This document shows positions 1 to 13,607 of a stretch of 64,000 nucleotides of DNA, piece by piece; the stretch's first letter is position 1, and each line of letters opens with the position of its first letter. The notes beneath the pieces are model-generated. The model was not told where the DNA came from. It was given only the letters and a program-made list of their open reading frames with translations, and made no database searches. The stretch lies in NCBI GenBank assembly GCA_030652995.1, contig JAUSAG010000035.1:170725-234724 (forward strand). Reading direction: 5' to 3'. Both the position numbers and the translations under genes were made by a program. This stretch comes from Methylotenera sp. (GTDB taxonomy: Bacteria > Pseudomonadota > Gammaproteobacteria > Burkholderiales > Methylophilaceae).

Positions 1-288
1 CCACAAGGCTACCAAGGACCCATGGAATTATTGACGCAGCAACAACTCTGGCCGCAAGACGTAATTGTGATGTCGCTTGAGAATGTTGGCGCAAACCAAG
101 GCGTTAATTCAGCTTTATTAAAAGAAATTGTAGGTAAAGCCAATAGTTGTAATGTCTACGCGGCTGGAGGCATCAGAGGCAGTGAAGATCTGGCACAGCT
201 TAAAAAAATGGGGGTACATGGTGCATTAGTGGCTACTGCATTGCACCTTGGACAGCTGTCAAAATCAGAACTGAACACTTATGCATAA
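1..288 (+). CDS. HisA/HisF-family TIM-barrel protein, C-terminal part
   Basis: The gene is open from the first base of the window, so its 5' part is missing; about 95 codons remain. The visible end carries a YAAGGIR stretch followed by an LKKMG-x-GALVATALH segment. This is the last phosphate-binding strand-loop-helix of a HisA/HisF-type (beta/alpha)8 barrel. The spacing and the ending (ALHLGQL) resemble the HisA-like proteins of methylotrophs, which are linked to tetrahydromethanopterin or methanofuran cofactor genes, rather than true HisA. The function is therefore inferred. The stop overlaps the start of earP by 8 bp, so the two are probably co-transcribed. Confidence 0.7.
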   Translation, partial: PQGYQGPMELLTQQQLWPQDVIVMSLENVGANQGVNSALLKEIVGKANSCNVYAAGGIRGSEDLAQLKKMGVHGALVATALHLGQLSKSELNTYA

Positions 289-1423
289 GCACTGGGATAT
301 TTTTTGCAAAATTATCGACAACTTTGGCGATATTGGGGTGTGTTGGCGATTGGCAAGGCAGCTACAGGCTGAGCATGCCCTACAGGTACGGCTTTGGATA
401 GATGACCCAGTCGTTGCTAAACAACTTATTCCAAGCCTGAATATAAACCTGCAAACGCAAGTTATACAAAACATTTCAATCGACCGCTGGCATGCAGACA
501 CCGTTTTTGGCGAATCTGCCGAGGTGGTCATAGAAGCATTTAGCGGTGGGTTGCCTACCGCATATTTATCTAAAATGCGGCCTAATACGGTTTGGATTAA
601 CTTAGAATACTTATCGGCTGAAACATGGGTTGACAGTTTTCATGCAGGAAACTCAAAACAAGGCGATTTAACCCGACATTTTTTCTTTCCAGGATTTACA
701 CCAGCGACTGGCGGCCTTCTGCGTGAGCATGACATTGTTACAAACAATCAACTGCTTGCAAGCAGCAAACCATTACAACATCAATTTCTAGACAAGCTTA
801 ACTTAGAACAACACAACAGAGACCATAGCAACAGGCTAAAAATATCTCTATTCTGTTACCCACATGCACCTATTCACGCCCTGTTGAGCGCTATGGCGAA
901 TGCCAATCAACCCACAGACTGTTATGTGCCTGCCAGCAGTATATTGCCCATCATCGCTGGCTTTTTTGGCAAAAATTCAATTGTTGCAGGCGAAGTACTC
1001 ACGCATCAAAATCTCAATTTATACGTGTTACCTTTTTTAAGCCAGGCAGATTACGACAAACTGCTGGCAATATGCGATGTAAATTTTGTCCGTGGTGAAG
1101 ATAGCTGGGTACGTGCAATCTGGGCAGGAAAACCTTTTGTCTGGCAGCCTTATCTACAAACAGAACAGACACATATCACCAAGCTAAAAGCTTTTTTGGA
1201 TTTGTTTTACAACAAGTTTGACGGTATCAACAGGCAATCAACCTATGATGTCCATTTAGCCTGGGTAGGGAACGATATTTCAACAGGGATCTGGCAACAT
1301 TATTTAAACAATCTTGCCACACTTAAACCATTGACTTTGCAACAGTCGCACGCGCTCGCAACGCAAGCAGACCTCGCGACTGAGTTAGTGATTTTTACTG
1401 AAAAGTCATCAAAAATATCGTAA
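281..1423 (+). CDS. earP: EarP, protein-arginine rhamnosyltransferase for EF-P
   Basis: EarP attaches rhamnose from dTDP-rhamnose to Arg32 of elongation factor P, which lets EF-P rescue ribosomes stalled at polyproline. The 380-residue length fits the family. The N-terminal IIDNFGDIGVCWRLARQL motif places the catalytic aspartates at D13 and D17. The nucleotide-sugar binding motif RGEDS-x-VRA-x-WAGKPF begins near residue 271. The LEYLSAE and FFFPGFT-x-x-TGGLLRE motifs are also typical. The start overlaps the upstream HisA-like gene by 8 bp, and efp follows 58 bp downstream, the classical EarP-EFP linkage. Confidence 0.96.
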   Translation: MHKHWDIFCKIIDNFGDIGVCWRLARQLQAEHALQVRLWIDDPVVAKQLIPSLNINLQTQVIQNISIDRWHADTVFGESAEVVIEAFSGGLPTAYLSKMRPNTVWINLEYLSAETWVDSFHAGNSKQGDLTRHFFFPGFTPATGGLLREHDIVTNNQLLASSKPLQHQFLDKLNLEQHNRDHSNRLKISLFCYPHAPIHALLSAMANANQPTDCYVPASSILPIIAGFFGKNSIVAGEVLTHQNLNLYVLPFLSQADYDKLLAICDVNFVRGEDSWVRAIWAGKPFVWQPYLQTEQTHITKLKAFLDLFYNKFDGINRQSTYDVHLAWVGNDISTGIWQHYLNNLATLKPLTLQQSHALATQADLATELVIFTEKSSKIS

Positions 1424-1432
1424 GAAATAAGG

Positions 1433-1438
1433 TATAAT
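1433..1438 (+). promoter_or_regulatory. Candidate -10 box for efp
   Basis: A perfect TATAAT hexamer lies in the 58-bp gap between earP and efp, 44 bp before the efp ATG. No convincing -35 hexamer sits 17 bp upstream, so this is a one-box promoter call. It would allow efp to be expressed independently of earP. Confidence 0.5.
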
Positions 1439-1481
1439 GCGCGGTTTTACGCATACAACCTTTTAATTTGTAAGGCAACCT

Positions 1482-2042
1482 ATGAAAACAGCACAAGAAC
1501 TCCGCGCCGGTAACGTGATTATGGTCGGTGACGAACCATTAGTCGTAATTAAGGCAGAATACAATAAATCAGGCCGCACCACAGCAGTCGTAAAGATGAA
1601 GTTTAAAAACCTACTCACAGAAACACCAAGTGAGAACATCTACGGTGCTGGCGACAAATTTGAAGTCATTGTGCTTGAGAAAAAAGAAGTGACTTACTCT
1701 TACTTTGCAGACCCAACCTATGTCTTTATGGATGCAGATTACAACCAGTACGATGTTGACGCAGAGTTTATGGAAGATGCATTACCCTACCTAGAAGACG
1801 GCATGCCAGCAGATTTGCGTTTTTACAATGAAAAAGCAATTTCAGTCGAATTACCAACCACAGTGGTGCGCGAAATCACTTATACCGAACCCGCTGTTAA
1901 AGGCGACACCTCAGGCAAGGTAATGAAGCCTGCTAAAATTGCTACTGGCTTTGAGTTACCAGTGCCATTATTCTGTGCACAAGGCGACAAAATAGAAATT
2001 GATACACGTACTGGTGAATATCGTAACCGTGTTATGAAATAG
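1482..2042 (+). CDS. efp: Elongation factor P, Arg32 type
   Basis: EF-P binds between the P and E sites of the ribosome and promotes peptide bond formation at polyproline stretches. The 186 residues cover the KOW-like domain I and two OB domains, ending in the conserved [11 protein letters not shown] motif. The domain I loop reads KSGRTTA, with arginine at exactly position 32. This is the residue rhamnosylated by EarP, instead of the lysine modified by EpmA. The gene next door is earP. A terminator follows 30 bp after the stop, so efp is the end of this transcription unit. Confidence 0.98.
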   Translation: MKTAQELRAGNVIMVGDEPLVVIKAEYNKSGRTTAVVKMKFKNLLTETPSENIYGAGDKFEVIVLEKKEVTYSYFADPTYVFMDADYNQYDVDAEFMEDALPYLEDGMPADLRFYNEKAISVELPTTVVREITYTEPAVKGDTSGKVMKPAKIATGFELPVPLFCAQGDKIEIDTRTGEYRNRVMK

Positions 2043-2072
2043 TTTTGCTGTTTTTTAATTAGCAAAAAATTT

Positions 2073-2101
2073 AAAAAAGGGAGCAACTAGCTCCTTTTTT
2101 T
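2073..2101 (+). terminator. Rho-independent terminator after efp
   Basis: A GGAGC/GCTCC stem (2080-2084 with 2090-2094) with loop AACTA is preceded by an A-run and followed by a T-run, giving an extended A/T-paired stem. It sits 30 bp after the efp stop. Confidence 0.85.
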
Positions 2102-2171
2102 ATGCCTAAAAGATCTAAATTAGCGTTAAGATAGCAAAACATAAGAAAGTAAAAACCTGCTGAGGGCGTAT

Positions 2172-2843
2172 ATGAATGACAAACAATTAGTCGCGCTACA
2201 AGCTGCAAAATATGTAAAAAATGGCATGCTGGTTGGTTTAGGTACTGGTTCTACCGCCAATTACTTTATCGAAGAACTCGCACGTTTAACCCGTGATGAG
2301 GGCTTGAAATTCACCACGGTTGCCAGCTCCACTATTAGCGCGCAAAAAGCACAATCGTTACAGTTACCCATCGTTGCACTGGAACATATAAACTCTATTG
2401 ATTTATATGTTGATGGCGCCGATGAAATCACGCCAGATAAAACCTTGCTCAAAGGTCGTGGCAGTGATTTAGTCAAAGAAAAGCTACTCGCAACAGCAGC
2501 AGCAAAATTTGTTGTGGTAGCTGATGCTAGCAAGCTAGTGAGTCATATCGGTCAAAACTTTCCGATTCCAATTGAAGTCATCCCATTCGCCTGGCAACTG
2601 GCAAAAAAAAGCCTTGAAAAGCTTGGTGGCATAGGTGAGCTTCGCCCCAACGTAGCTAAAGACGGCTTTTGGATTACCTCACATGGCAGCTACGTGCTAG
2701 ACATGCAGTTTGATAAAAACCTTAATGCAAGCACCTTAAATGCACTAATCAACAATACGCCTGGTGTAGTTGAGCATGGCATTTTTTGCGGGCTGGCTGA
2801 TGTCGTGCTTATTGCAGATGACGGCACGGTAAGCGAGCGTTAA
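2172..2843 (+). CDS. rpiA: Ribose-5-phosphate isomerase A
   Basis: RpiA interconverts ribose 5-phosphate and ribulose 5-phosphate in the pentose phosphate and ribulose monophosphate pathways. The 223-residue protein has the family motifs in order: GLGTGSTA (22-29), DGADE (81-85) and KGRGSD (94-99). The catalytic glutamate falls at E103 in DLVKEKL, the same number as in E. coli RpiA. The C-terminal NTPGVVEHGIF-x-G motif is also present. It starts after the efp terminator, so it needs its own promoter. The next gene follows within 25 bp. Confidence 0.97.
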   Translation: MNDKQLVALQAAKYVKNGMLVGLGTGSTANYFIEELARLTRDEGLKFTTVASSTISAQKAQSLQLPIVALEHINSIDLYVDGADEITPDKTLLKGRGSDLVKEKLLATAAAKFVVVADASKLVSHIGQNFPIPIEVIPFAWQLAKKSLEKLGGIGELRPNVAKDGFWITSHGSYVLDMQFDKNLNASTLNALINNTPGVVEHGIFCGLADVVLIADDGTVSER

Positions 2844-2866
2844 TCTTAGTGTACGCTCAATACACC

Positions 2867-4267
2867 ATGCGTTTATTGCTAATTTCAGTACTTGTTTTTT
2901 TTACTGTGGCCTGCAAGCCAACCCAAAGCAATAATGAACCACCGTTGATTGACCCCGACAAAAAAGAAATTGTTTTCGTCACACACAACGGTCCTGCTAC
3001 CTATTATCTGGATGGTGAAAATCAGCTCGCTGGCTTTGAGTATGATTTAGCCACTTTGTTTGTAAAAGAATATGCGCCTGGCTACCAAATCAGGTTTGTA
3101 TTAGTCAATAGCATTAGCGATGTCATCCCGAGCCTGCTCAAAGGTCAAGCGCATATCGCGGCGGCAAATTTATCTGTAACACATATTCGTGAGCAACTGG
3201 TTTTGTTTTCAAAACCGTATCAAGAAACACAGCAGCAACTTGTTTTTAATAATGAACTTAATATAAAACCGAAAGATCTTGCCGCCATTGCAGATAAAAA
3301 AATTGTCGTGCCGGCGGGTACTAGCTATGTAGAACGATTGGTAGCGTTACAACAAAAACTTCCAACGCTAAAATGGCGAGAAGCGCATCAAACCAACTCA
3401 GAGAAGCTATTAGAAGAAGTTGCCGATGGCATATTGGATTTCACGATTGTCGATAGTCATTTAGTATCAATTATGCAAAACTATCACCCTAATTTGTCAG
3501 TGGCCATGCCTGTAGGCGCAAGTGACAAAATTGCATGGGCAATGTCCAAGAATACGGATCCGAAACTTGTCAAAAAAGTGAATGCATTTATTGATAGAAT
3601 TCACAAAGATGGCACATTACGTAATTTAATAGATCGCTATTACGGTAGCTCAAAACGCTTAAACACGTTAGACATTACTACGTTCTTAGCGCGTAGCAAT
3701 ACAATTTTGCCCAAGTACATTCATTTATTTAAACAAGCACAAGAACTCACAGGCATAGAGTGGCGATTACTGGCAGCAATGAGCTATCGTGAATCGCATT
3801 GGGATACTTTTAACACATCTCCCACTGGGGTACGCGGCTTAATGATGCTCACACAAAGCACGGCCGACTTAATGGGGGTGACTGACAGGCTGGATCCTAA
3901 ACAAAGTATTCCTGCAGGCGCACAATATATTCTCAAACTCAAAAATACCCTACCAGACCGCATTCCTGAGCCAGATCGAACTTACTTGGCACTGGCCGCT
4001 TACAACATCGGCTATGCACATGTTGAAGATGCGCGTGTGCTTGCCGCGCGCCAAAACCTTAACCCGGACCGCTGGGCAGATGTTAAAAAAACACTGGTAC
4101 TACTCAACAATCCAGAATATTACACCACTGTTAAATATGGCTATGCCAGCGGTGGCGCGCCCGTGATCTTTGTCGAGTCGGTGCGAAGTTACCAACGTAT
4201 ATTAGAGCGTTACCAACCTAGCCATAATCCTGATATCAATAACTTCAAAATTGCGCAGGCTGAATAA
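2867..4267 (+). CDS. mltF: MltF-like membrane-bound lytic murein transglycosylase
   Basis: MltF-type enzymes cleave the MurNAc-GlcNAc bond of peptidoglycan, forming 1,6-anhydro ends. I chose the ATG at 2867 because it gives a lipoprotein signal (MRLLL...VAC) with a lipobox cysteine; an in-frame GTG lies at 2849. An SBP_bac_3-like domain occupies about residues 35-260. A lysozyme-like SLT domain follows, with the catalytic glutamate in AAMSYRESHW (about residue 309) and the GVRGLMMLT motif. The AAYNIGYAHVEDAR segment is also typical of SLT domains. It probably sits in the outer membrane, facing the periplasm. It lies 23 bp after rpiA. Confidence 0.9.
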   Translation: MRLLLISVLVFFTVACKPTQSNNEPPLIDPDKKEIVFVTHNGPATYYLDGENQLAGFEYDLATLFVKEYAPGYQIRFVLVNSISDVIPSLLKGQAHIAAANLSVTHIREQLVLFSKPYQETQQQLVFNNELNIKPKDLAAIADKKIVVPAGTSYVERLVALQQKLPTLKWREAHQTNSEKLLEEVADGILDFTIVDSHLVSIMQNYHPNLSVAMPVGASDKIAWAMSKNTDPKLVKKVNAFIDRIHKDGTLRNLIDRYYGSSKRLNTLDITTFLARSNTILPKYIHLFKQAQELTGIEWRLLAAMSYRESHWDTFNTSPTGVRGLMMLTQSTADLMGVTDRLDPKQSIPAGAQYILKLKNTLPDRIPEPDRTYLALAAYNIGYAHVEDARVLAARQNLNPDRWADVKKTLVLLNNPEYYTTVKYGYASGGAPVIFVESVRSYQRILERYQPSHNPDINNFKIAQAE

Positions 4268-4274
4268 AGATAAG

Positions 4275-4700
4275 CTACCTCTTTAAATTGTCAGTTGTGA
4301 AGTTAGAGCTACCTTGAATTGCAAGGTTAAGAGAGTCACCAGCGGTATGATACAAAGTCTGTGTTACTGCACCTAGGCGTTGTGTAACCTTTACCTGTGC
4401 CTTATTTGCAATCCAGTTTGCACATTCTCTAGCTACTTTTGATTGGTTAAGACTGTTACGCAGGCGAGTTTCATTGTCATGACCATTTAAATGAATCTCT
4501 AAATGCTCGGTGTTATCTGGGTTTGCACCAATGCGAGACAATAACAAACGCACTGACTCAACTTTTTCAAGTTCTGATTTAAGGGCATCATAGGCATATA
4601 TTAAGAAAAGACCTGAAATGATAGAAAGCTTAGAGTTTTTTTCAATACTCGCTTTAAGCTCATCACCAATTTTTGCATTATTTTTATTGTCGATTAGCAA
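4275..4700 (-). pseudogene. Truncated PLD-like N-terminal fragment of a helicase-type protein
   Basis: The 141-residue reading frame begins with TTG behind a good AAGGGA ribosome binding site. Its start (SIISGLFLIYAYDALKSEL) and end (IQGSSNFT) resemble the phospholipase-D-like N-terminal domain of large SNF2/DEAD-type helicases of accessory and defence loci. Those proteins are several times longer, and here the frame stops right after the GSSNFT motif. I therefore read it as the surviving 5' end of a larger gene. It lies convergent to mltF, only 7 bp away. Function of the parent protein is not certain; a short intact protein of unknown role is the alternative. Confidence 0.55.
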
Positions 4701-4788
4701 TTTATTCTTTCCCTTAAAATAATAACTTTAGTTATTAAGCGCTCAATAACTGCTACTCATAATAGTAAGGGAATTAAGGCTCAAGTGA

Positions 4789-7412
<2,624 letters not shown>

Positions 7413-7483
7413 AATATAAAGTATTTCTAATGTGTTTCTGATAAAGGCATTTTAATATAGGCGCAAGATAGCAAGAGTTGCCG

Positions 7484-8110
7484 CTACTCACCCACAACAT
7501 CTACGCCTTTGGGTGGCTGGAACAAAAAAGATTTATCATCGAGCACCGGGTTCACTTCAAGCTGACTAAACACAATTTTTGTATTGTGCCCAAAACTATC
7601 AATCAAGGACATTTCTTGCAACTTATTATCTTTAAAACCCAGTAGTATTTTCTCAAAACCTGACTCTTTATCTTTTGGATTAGCACTTACCCAATCCAGA
7701 CCACCTTTAGCATAGGCATTCACTAACTTAAAGCTTTTATCAATGTCGTTGCCGCCTGCCAGCAATGCGGCCGGGCTAGAACCTAAGGCTTTACCTAGCG
7801 CCCGCACCGTCACTTGCGCCAGATCTATGTCGTATAACCACACTTGCTTACCATCACTAATAATTTGTTGCTCAAATGGTTGGTTGTAATCCCACCTGAA
7901 TTTATTTGGACGCTTCAACTGCATTTCACCATCAACCTCTTGCACCTTACGTCCTTGTCTGTCGGTGACTACTTGATGAAACGTTGCACGCACGGCCTGT
8001 GTTTGTTCATAAAAAATCTTTACACTTGCCATGCCATCAGCATTTGCAGATGGCATGGCTAACAGCATTGGCAACAGTATCAGTAAGTACTTTATTTTAG
8101 GTTTAATCAT
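7484..8110 (-). CDS. lolA: LolA, periplasmic lipoprotein carrier
   Basis: LolA receives lipoproteins from LolCDE and carries them to the outer membrane. The 208-residue precursor has a signal peptide (MIKPKIKYLLILLPMLLAMPSANA) with an AxA cleavage site. The mature part shows the LolA core FHQVVTDRQGR, KRPNKFRWDYNQPFEQQIISDGKQVWLYD, and a C-terminal PPKGVDVV. The gene starts 15 bp after ftsK. Confidence 0.96.
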   Translation of the reverse strand: MIKPKIKYLLILLPMLLAMPSANADGMASVKIFYEQTQAVRATFHQVVTDRQGRKVQEVDGEMQLKRPNKFRWDYNQPFEQQIISDGKQVWLYDIDLAQVTVRALGKALGSSPAALLAGGNDIDKSFKLVNAYAKGGLDWVSANPKDKESGFEKILLGFKDNKLQEMSLIDSFGHNTKIVFSQLEVNPVLDDKSFLFQPPKGVDVVGE

Positions 8111-8125
8111 TAAAATCTCTAATTA

Positions 8126-10441
8126 TCAGGCTTCGTGATGCGGCGCTAAAACTTCACGGTTACCATTGGTTTGCATCGCAGATACCAAACCTGCACGCTC
8201 CATATCCTCAATCAAACGTGCAGCGCGGTTATAACCAATCCGAAGCTGGCGCTGTACCGAAGATATGCTGGCACGGCGAGTTTTTAGCACAATACCGACG
8301 GCTTCATCATAAAGCGGATCAACCTCTGCCCCACCCCCTCCGCTAGCACCAACGCTGGCGAAGTCAGCGCCACCCTCTTCAGCTTCGTTGGTTAAGATAC
8401 CTTCTATGTAGTTAGGTTCACCTTGCGCTTTTAGGTAGTTCACCACTTTATGCACTTCTTGGTCTGACACAAATGCTCCATGAATCCGCACCGGGTAGCC
8501 AGTACCAGGCGGCATATACAGCATATCGCCCTGACCTAATAGCGCTTCTGCGCCCATTTGATCTAAAATAGTGCGCGAGTCAATTTTGCTGGAAACCTGA
8601 AAAGAAATCCGTGTCGGCACGTTGGCTTTAATCAAGCCTGTAATCACATCAACTGATGGGCGTTGTGTGGCTAAGACTAAATGAATGCCTGAAGCACGGG
8701 CTTTTTGCGCTAAGCGTGCAATCAGCTCTTCCACCTTTTTACCTACTACCATCATCAAATCGGCCAGCTCATCAATCACTACCACAATCAGCGGCATTTC
8801 TGTCAGCGGCTCAGGATCATCTGGTGTTAAGCTAAACGGATGTGGTATTTTTTCACCCGCTTTATCCGCATCTCTGATTTTTTGGTTATAGCCCGTTAAA
8901 TTACGCACACCCAGCATAGACATCAACTTATAGCGACGCTCCATCTCAGCCACGCACCAATTGAGCGCATTTGCGGCTTGTCGCATATCGGTCACTACCG
9001 GTGCCAACAAATGCGGAATACCTTCATACACGGAAAGCTCAAGCATTTTTGGGTCAATGAGAATCATGCGTACCTGACTGGCATCGGCTTTATATAGCCA
9101 ACTTAAAATAAGCGCGTTAATCGCCACTGATTTTCCTGAGCCAGTGGTCCCCGCTACCAACACATGTGGCATTTTTGCTAAATCTGCCACTGCTGGCTTG
9201 CCTGCAATATCTTTACCTAAAGAAATTGCTAGCGGCGACTTGATATCAGCATAGGCTTGACTACTCATAATTTCAGACAAATGTACAATTTGTCGTTTTG
9301 CATTTGGAATCTCTAAACCCATGCAGGTTTTTCCAGGAATAGTTTCAACCACACGCACGCTCACCACGGACAACGCACGTGCTAAATCTTTAATTAAATT
9401 AGTAACTTGGCTACCTTTAACACCAGCCGCCGGTTCTAACTCAAAACGGGTAATCACAGGGCCTGGTTGCGCGGTTAACACTTTAACTTCAATACCAAAA
9501 TCCATTAACTTGCGTTCAATTAAGCGGGAGGTAAAATCGAGCGTTTCGGCAGAAGGTAATTCAACCAACCCTGATGGCTCATCCAACAAGTGCAATGGCG
9601 GTAGCATGGAATCTGGCATCGTTTCAAACAGCGGCACTTGTTTCTCTTTTTGCACGCGCTCACTTTGTGCTACTTCAAGTACAGGTGGCTCAATGAATAC
9701 CGGCTCGCGATTTTCTGATCGTTTACGCTCAGCCTGCACAAATACTTTACGCTCAAGCTCAACCACTTTTCCGGCTTTTCTATCTTGCCAATCTTGCCAT
9801 TTCAGCTTAATAAATGCATAACTGCTCATTAACAGCGTACCAAATTTTTCAGTAATCACAATCCATGACCAGCCCGTAAACAGACTAAACCCGACCACAA
9901 ACATCAACAGCAATAGCATACTCGAGCCAGTATAGCCAAATAAATTACGTAAGCCATTATCTACAGCGCCACCGAGCATGCCACCAGGCACTAATGGCAG
10001 TAAGGCAGGCAGGTCAACCAAATGACCGGCCTCTAAAGCGCTGGAGGCGATTAGCAACAGGGCAAATCCGATGAAATTAAACAGCAAAAATGGTTTTTCA
10101 CTCTGATTCACTATTTCTAACTTCAAATAGACAAACCACATGGCATAAAAAGCCAGCACAGCCCACCACCATGCGGAAAAACCAAAAATATATAACATTA
10201 AGTCAGAAAGCCATGCCCCCACACTACCGCCACTATTATGGATAACAGCGCCATCAGGCGCCATGTGTGACCATGAAGAATCATCAGGGTGATAGGTAAA
10301 AAGAATCACCGTGATATACAAACCGACCAGCACTAAACCTAGCCACCATGCTTCTTTAATGAGGGTATTGGCAAGCGCATTCGGTTTACTGACTTCAGCC
10401 TCGCGGCGCGCATTGGCAGGGGTGGATTTCTTAAAAAACAA
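8126..10441 (-). CDS. ftsK: DNA translocase FtsK
   Basis: FtsK pumps chromosomal DNA through the closing septum and activates XerCD at dif. The 771-residue protein has about four N-terminal membrane segments (residues 30-195), a short charged linker, and the alpha-beta motor domain. Walker A GTTGSGKS is near residue 430, with [11 protein letters not shown] as Walker B. The C-terminal winged-helix gamma domain ([27 protein letters not shown]) reads KOPS sequences. The linker is short compared with E. coli FtsK (1329 residues) and similar to SpoIIIE-length translocases. First gene of the ftsK-lolA-rarA-serS run. Confidence 0.97.
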   Translation of the reverse strand: MFFKKSTPANARREAEVSKPNALANTLIKEAWWLGLVLVGLYITVILFTYHPDDSSWSHMAPDGAVIHNSGGSVGAWLSDLMLYIFGFSAWWWAVLAFYAMWFVYLKLEIVNQSEKPFLLFNFIGFALLLIASSALEAGHLVDLPALLPLVPGGMLGGAVDNGLRNLFGYTGSSMLLLLMFVVGFSLFTGWSWIVITEKFGTLLMSSYAFIKLKWQDWQDRKAGKVVELERKVFVQAERKRSENREPVFIEPPVLEVAQSERVQKEKQVPLFETMPDSMLPPLHLLDEPSGLVELPSAETLDFTSRLIERKLMDFGIEVKVLTAQPGPVITRFELEPAAGVKGSQVTNLIKDLARALSVVSVRVVETIPGKTCMGLEIPNAKRQIVHLSEIMSSQAYADIKSPLAISLGKDIAGKPAVADLAKMPHVLVAGTTGSGKSVAINALILSWLYKADASQVRMILIDPKMLELSVYEGIPHLLAPVVTDMRQAANALNWCVAEMERRYKLMSMLGVRNLTGYNQKIRDADKAGEKIPHPFSLTPDDPEPLTEMPLIVVVIDELADLMMVVGKKVEELIARLAQKARASGIHLVLATQRPSVDVITGLIKANVPTRISFQVSSKIDSRTILDQMGAEALLGQGDMLYMPPGTGYPVRIHGAFVSDQEVHKVVNYLKAQGEPNYIEGILTNEAEEGGADFASVGASGGGGAEVDPLYDEAVGIVLKTRRASISSVQRQLRIGYNRAARLIEDMERAGLVSAMQTNGNREVLAPHHEA

Positions 10442-10492
10442 GATGAAAACCTTACGTATTTATAGTTGGATTTAATTATAGCAGTATCAAAG

Positions 10493-10506
10493 TCGCTACG
10501 TAGCGA
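10493..10506. promoter_or_regulatory. 14-bp perfect palindrome between ftsK and dps
   Basis: TCGCTACGTAGCGA is a perfect palindrome in the 113-bp divergent gap between ftsK and dps, 49 bp upstream of the dps ATG. Position and symmetry suit a dimeric regulator binding site. Which regulator would bind is unknown. Confidence 0.35.
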
Positions 10507-10554
10507 TTAGAATATCAATCTAACAGCAACCCAATAAATAGATAGGAAATCATC

Positions 10555-11019
10555 ATGGATATTGGTATACAAGAGCAAGACAGAAAGCATATCGCGCAGG
10601 GTTTATCGCATCTTTTGGCGGACACTTACACACTGTATTTGAAAACGCATTACTTTCATTGGAACGTAACCGGGTCAATGTTCAGCACACTGCATTTGAT
10701 GTTTGAAGTGCAATATAACGAACTAGCACTCGCAGTGGACTTAATTGCCGAGCGCATTCGCGCATTAGATGTTTATGCACCCGGCACTTATCGCGACTTT
10801 GCCAAGCTCACCTCAATTAAAGAGGCTGAATCTGTACCCAAAGCTCAAGACATGATTGCCGAATTGGTTGCTGGACATGAAGCGGTATGCCGCACCGCAC
10901 GTAGCGTATTTCCTAGTGCGAGCACCGCGTCAGATGAGGCAACTGCAGATCTACTCACACAACGTTTACAGGTACATGAAAAAACCGCCTGGATGTTGCG
11001 TAGTTTATTAGAAAAGTAG
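10555..11019 (+). CDS. dps: Dps-family ferritin-like DNA protection protein
   Basis: Dps forms a 12-subunit shell that oxidises ferrous iron with peroxide and can coat DNA under stress. The 154 residues match the family length. The ferroxidase residues are all in register: H35 in [10 protein letters not shown]47, D62 and E66, with the same spacing as E. coli H51/H63/D78/E82. The [14 protein letters not shown] segment is characteristic of the proteobacterial group. A 14-bp palindrome lies in its upstream region. It is transcribed away from ftsK. Confidence 0.95.
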   Translation: MDIGIQEQDRKHIAQGLSHLLADTYTLYLKTHYFHWNVTGSMFSTLHLMFEVQYNELALAVDLIAERIRALDVYAPGTYRDFAKLTSIKEAESVPKAQDMIAELVAGHEAVCRTARSVFPSASTASDEATADLLTQRLQVHEKTAWMLRSLLEK

Positions 11020-11073
11020 TTTGCTTAAGCATTATATCAACCAACCTGACATCAACGTTACAACACTCACTAA

Positions 11074-12649
<1,576 letters not shown>

Positions 12650-12705
12650 TAGCAAGTAGATTGCCAAGAAATAGCTTAATCAATGCCCCATTATTACCCT
12701 TATTT

Positions 12706-12909
12706 ATGACGACACAAAACAATAACTTAGACGACCAAATCATGTGTACCTGCAGTGGCACCACTCGCGCTAAAATTAAAAAGCTATTTAACGAAGGCAT
12801 GGATATGGAAGCTATTTCAAATTGGTCAGGTGCTCTTTCAGGTTGTGGTGGCTGTGAGTGGGATGTTGAGCAGTATTTAAATGAACTGGCTGAGCAAGAA
12901 AAAGAATAA
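12706..12909 (+). CDS. Small BFD-like [2Fe-2S] protein
   Basis: The 67-residue protein starts at the ATG at 12706, because the longer in-frame stretch from 12646 has no family similarity. It has four cysteines, C14-x-C16 and C47-x2-C50, in a helix-turn-helix-like context (TRAKIKKLF...GALSGCGGCEW). This is the BFD-like ferredoxin pattern, as in bacterioferritin-associated ferredoxin and NirB/NasD-type domains. A role in iron mobilisation would fit the nearby dps, but that is inference. Confidence 0.75.
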   Translation: MTTQNNNLDDQIMCTCSGTTRAKIKKLFNEGMDMEAISNWSGALSGCGGCEWDVEQYLNELAEQEKE

Positions 12910-12981
12910 TTTCCAACCTAAAAACTTTATTAGAGAAATTACATAAATATTAAGTTGACGTATCCGTCTGCATAATAACTG

Positions 12982-13464
12982 TTACAGCCCCAACTCACTC
13001 AAACTCGCATGGTCATCTGGTCTACGCCCAAGCGGCCAAAAAAACTTACGTTCAGTTTCCTCAATAGCCAAATCGTTAATACTGGCATAGCGCAAATCCA
13101 TCAAGCCATTCACATCGAATTGCCAGTTTTCGTTACCGTAAGACCTGAACCAATGTCCTGCTGCATCGCACCACTCATAAGCAAAGCGCACGGCAATTCG
13201 ATTGCCTTCAAATGCCCAAAGCTCTTTAATTAGCCTGTATTCATGCTCATTGGCCCATTTACGCGTTAAAAATTCTATGATTTCTGCACGACCATGGGGA
13301 AATTCGGCGCGGTTTCGCCATTTTGAATCTTGCGTATAGACCAGTGATACGCGTTGAGGATCACGGCTGTTCCAGCCATCTTCAGCCATACGTACTTTCT
13401 GCATTGCTGTTTCACGTGTAAACGGTGGTACGGGTGGGCGAACTTCCGAATTGACGGTCATCAT
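12982..13464 (-). CDS. DUF1348 (SnoaL/NTF2-like) protein
   Basis: This 160-residue protein is recognisable as the DUF1348 family from [15 protein letters not shown], W-x-NRAEF-x-HGR, and [11 protein letters not shown]. The fold is expected to be a cone-shaped NTF2/SnoaL barrel. No biochemical role is established for this family. The gene stands alone between the [2Fe-2S] protein and the ABC exporter. A nested inverted repeat lies directly upstream of it. Confidence 0.85.
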   Translation of the reverse strand: MMTVNSEVRPPVPPFTRETAMQKVRMAEDGWNSRDPQRVSLVYTQDSKWRNRAEFPHGRAEIIEFLTRKWANEHEYRLIKELWAFEGNRIAVRFAYEWCDAAGHWFRSYGNENWQFDVNGLMDLRYASINDLAIEETERKFFWPLGRRPDDHASLSELGL

Positions 13465-13482
13465 TAAACTCCTTTTTACGTT

Positions 13483-13595
13483 ACATGCCTATTAACAATT
13501 CTCAGTAATTGCCCATTTAATTCACCTGGAGGAGCGGTCAGTGATCATTAGAATTGTTCATATTAGGCCAACCTGAAAATAGTTCATAGGCATGT
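13483..13595. repeat. Nested inverted repeat, 113 bp
   Basis: The outer arms are ACATGCCTAT (13483-13492) and ATAGGCATGT (13586-13595). The inner arms are AACAATTCT (13494-13502) and AGAATTGTT (13550-13558). Both pairs match perfectly, separated by unpaired sequence on the right side. It fills most of the gap between the DUF1348 gene start and the ABC exporter stop. It could be a decayed MITE or a pair of operator-like sites. Confidence 0.5.
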
Positions 13596-13607
13596 TAAGT
13601 TAAAACA

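Noticed and set aside
9321..9821. 166-codon plus-strand frame opposite ftsK
   Set aside because: It lies fully within ftsK on the other strand and shows no recognisable family. It follows from the base composition of the ftsK codons.
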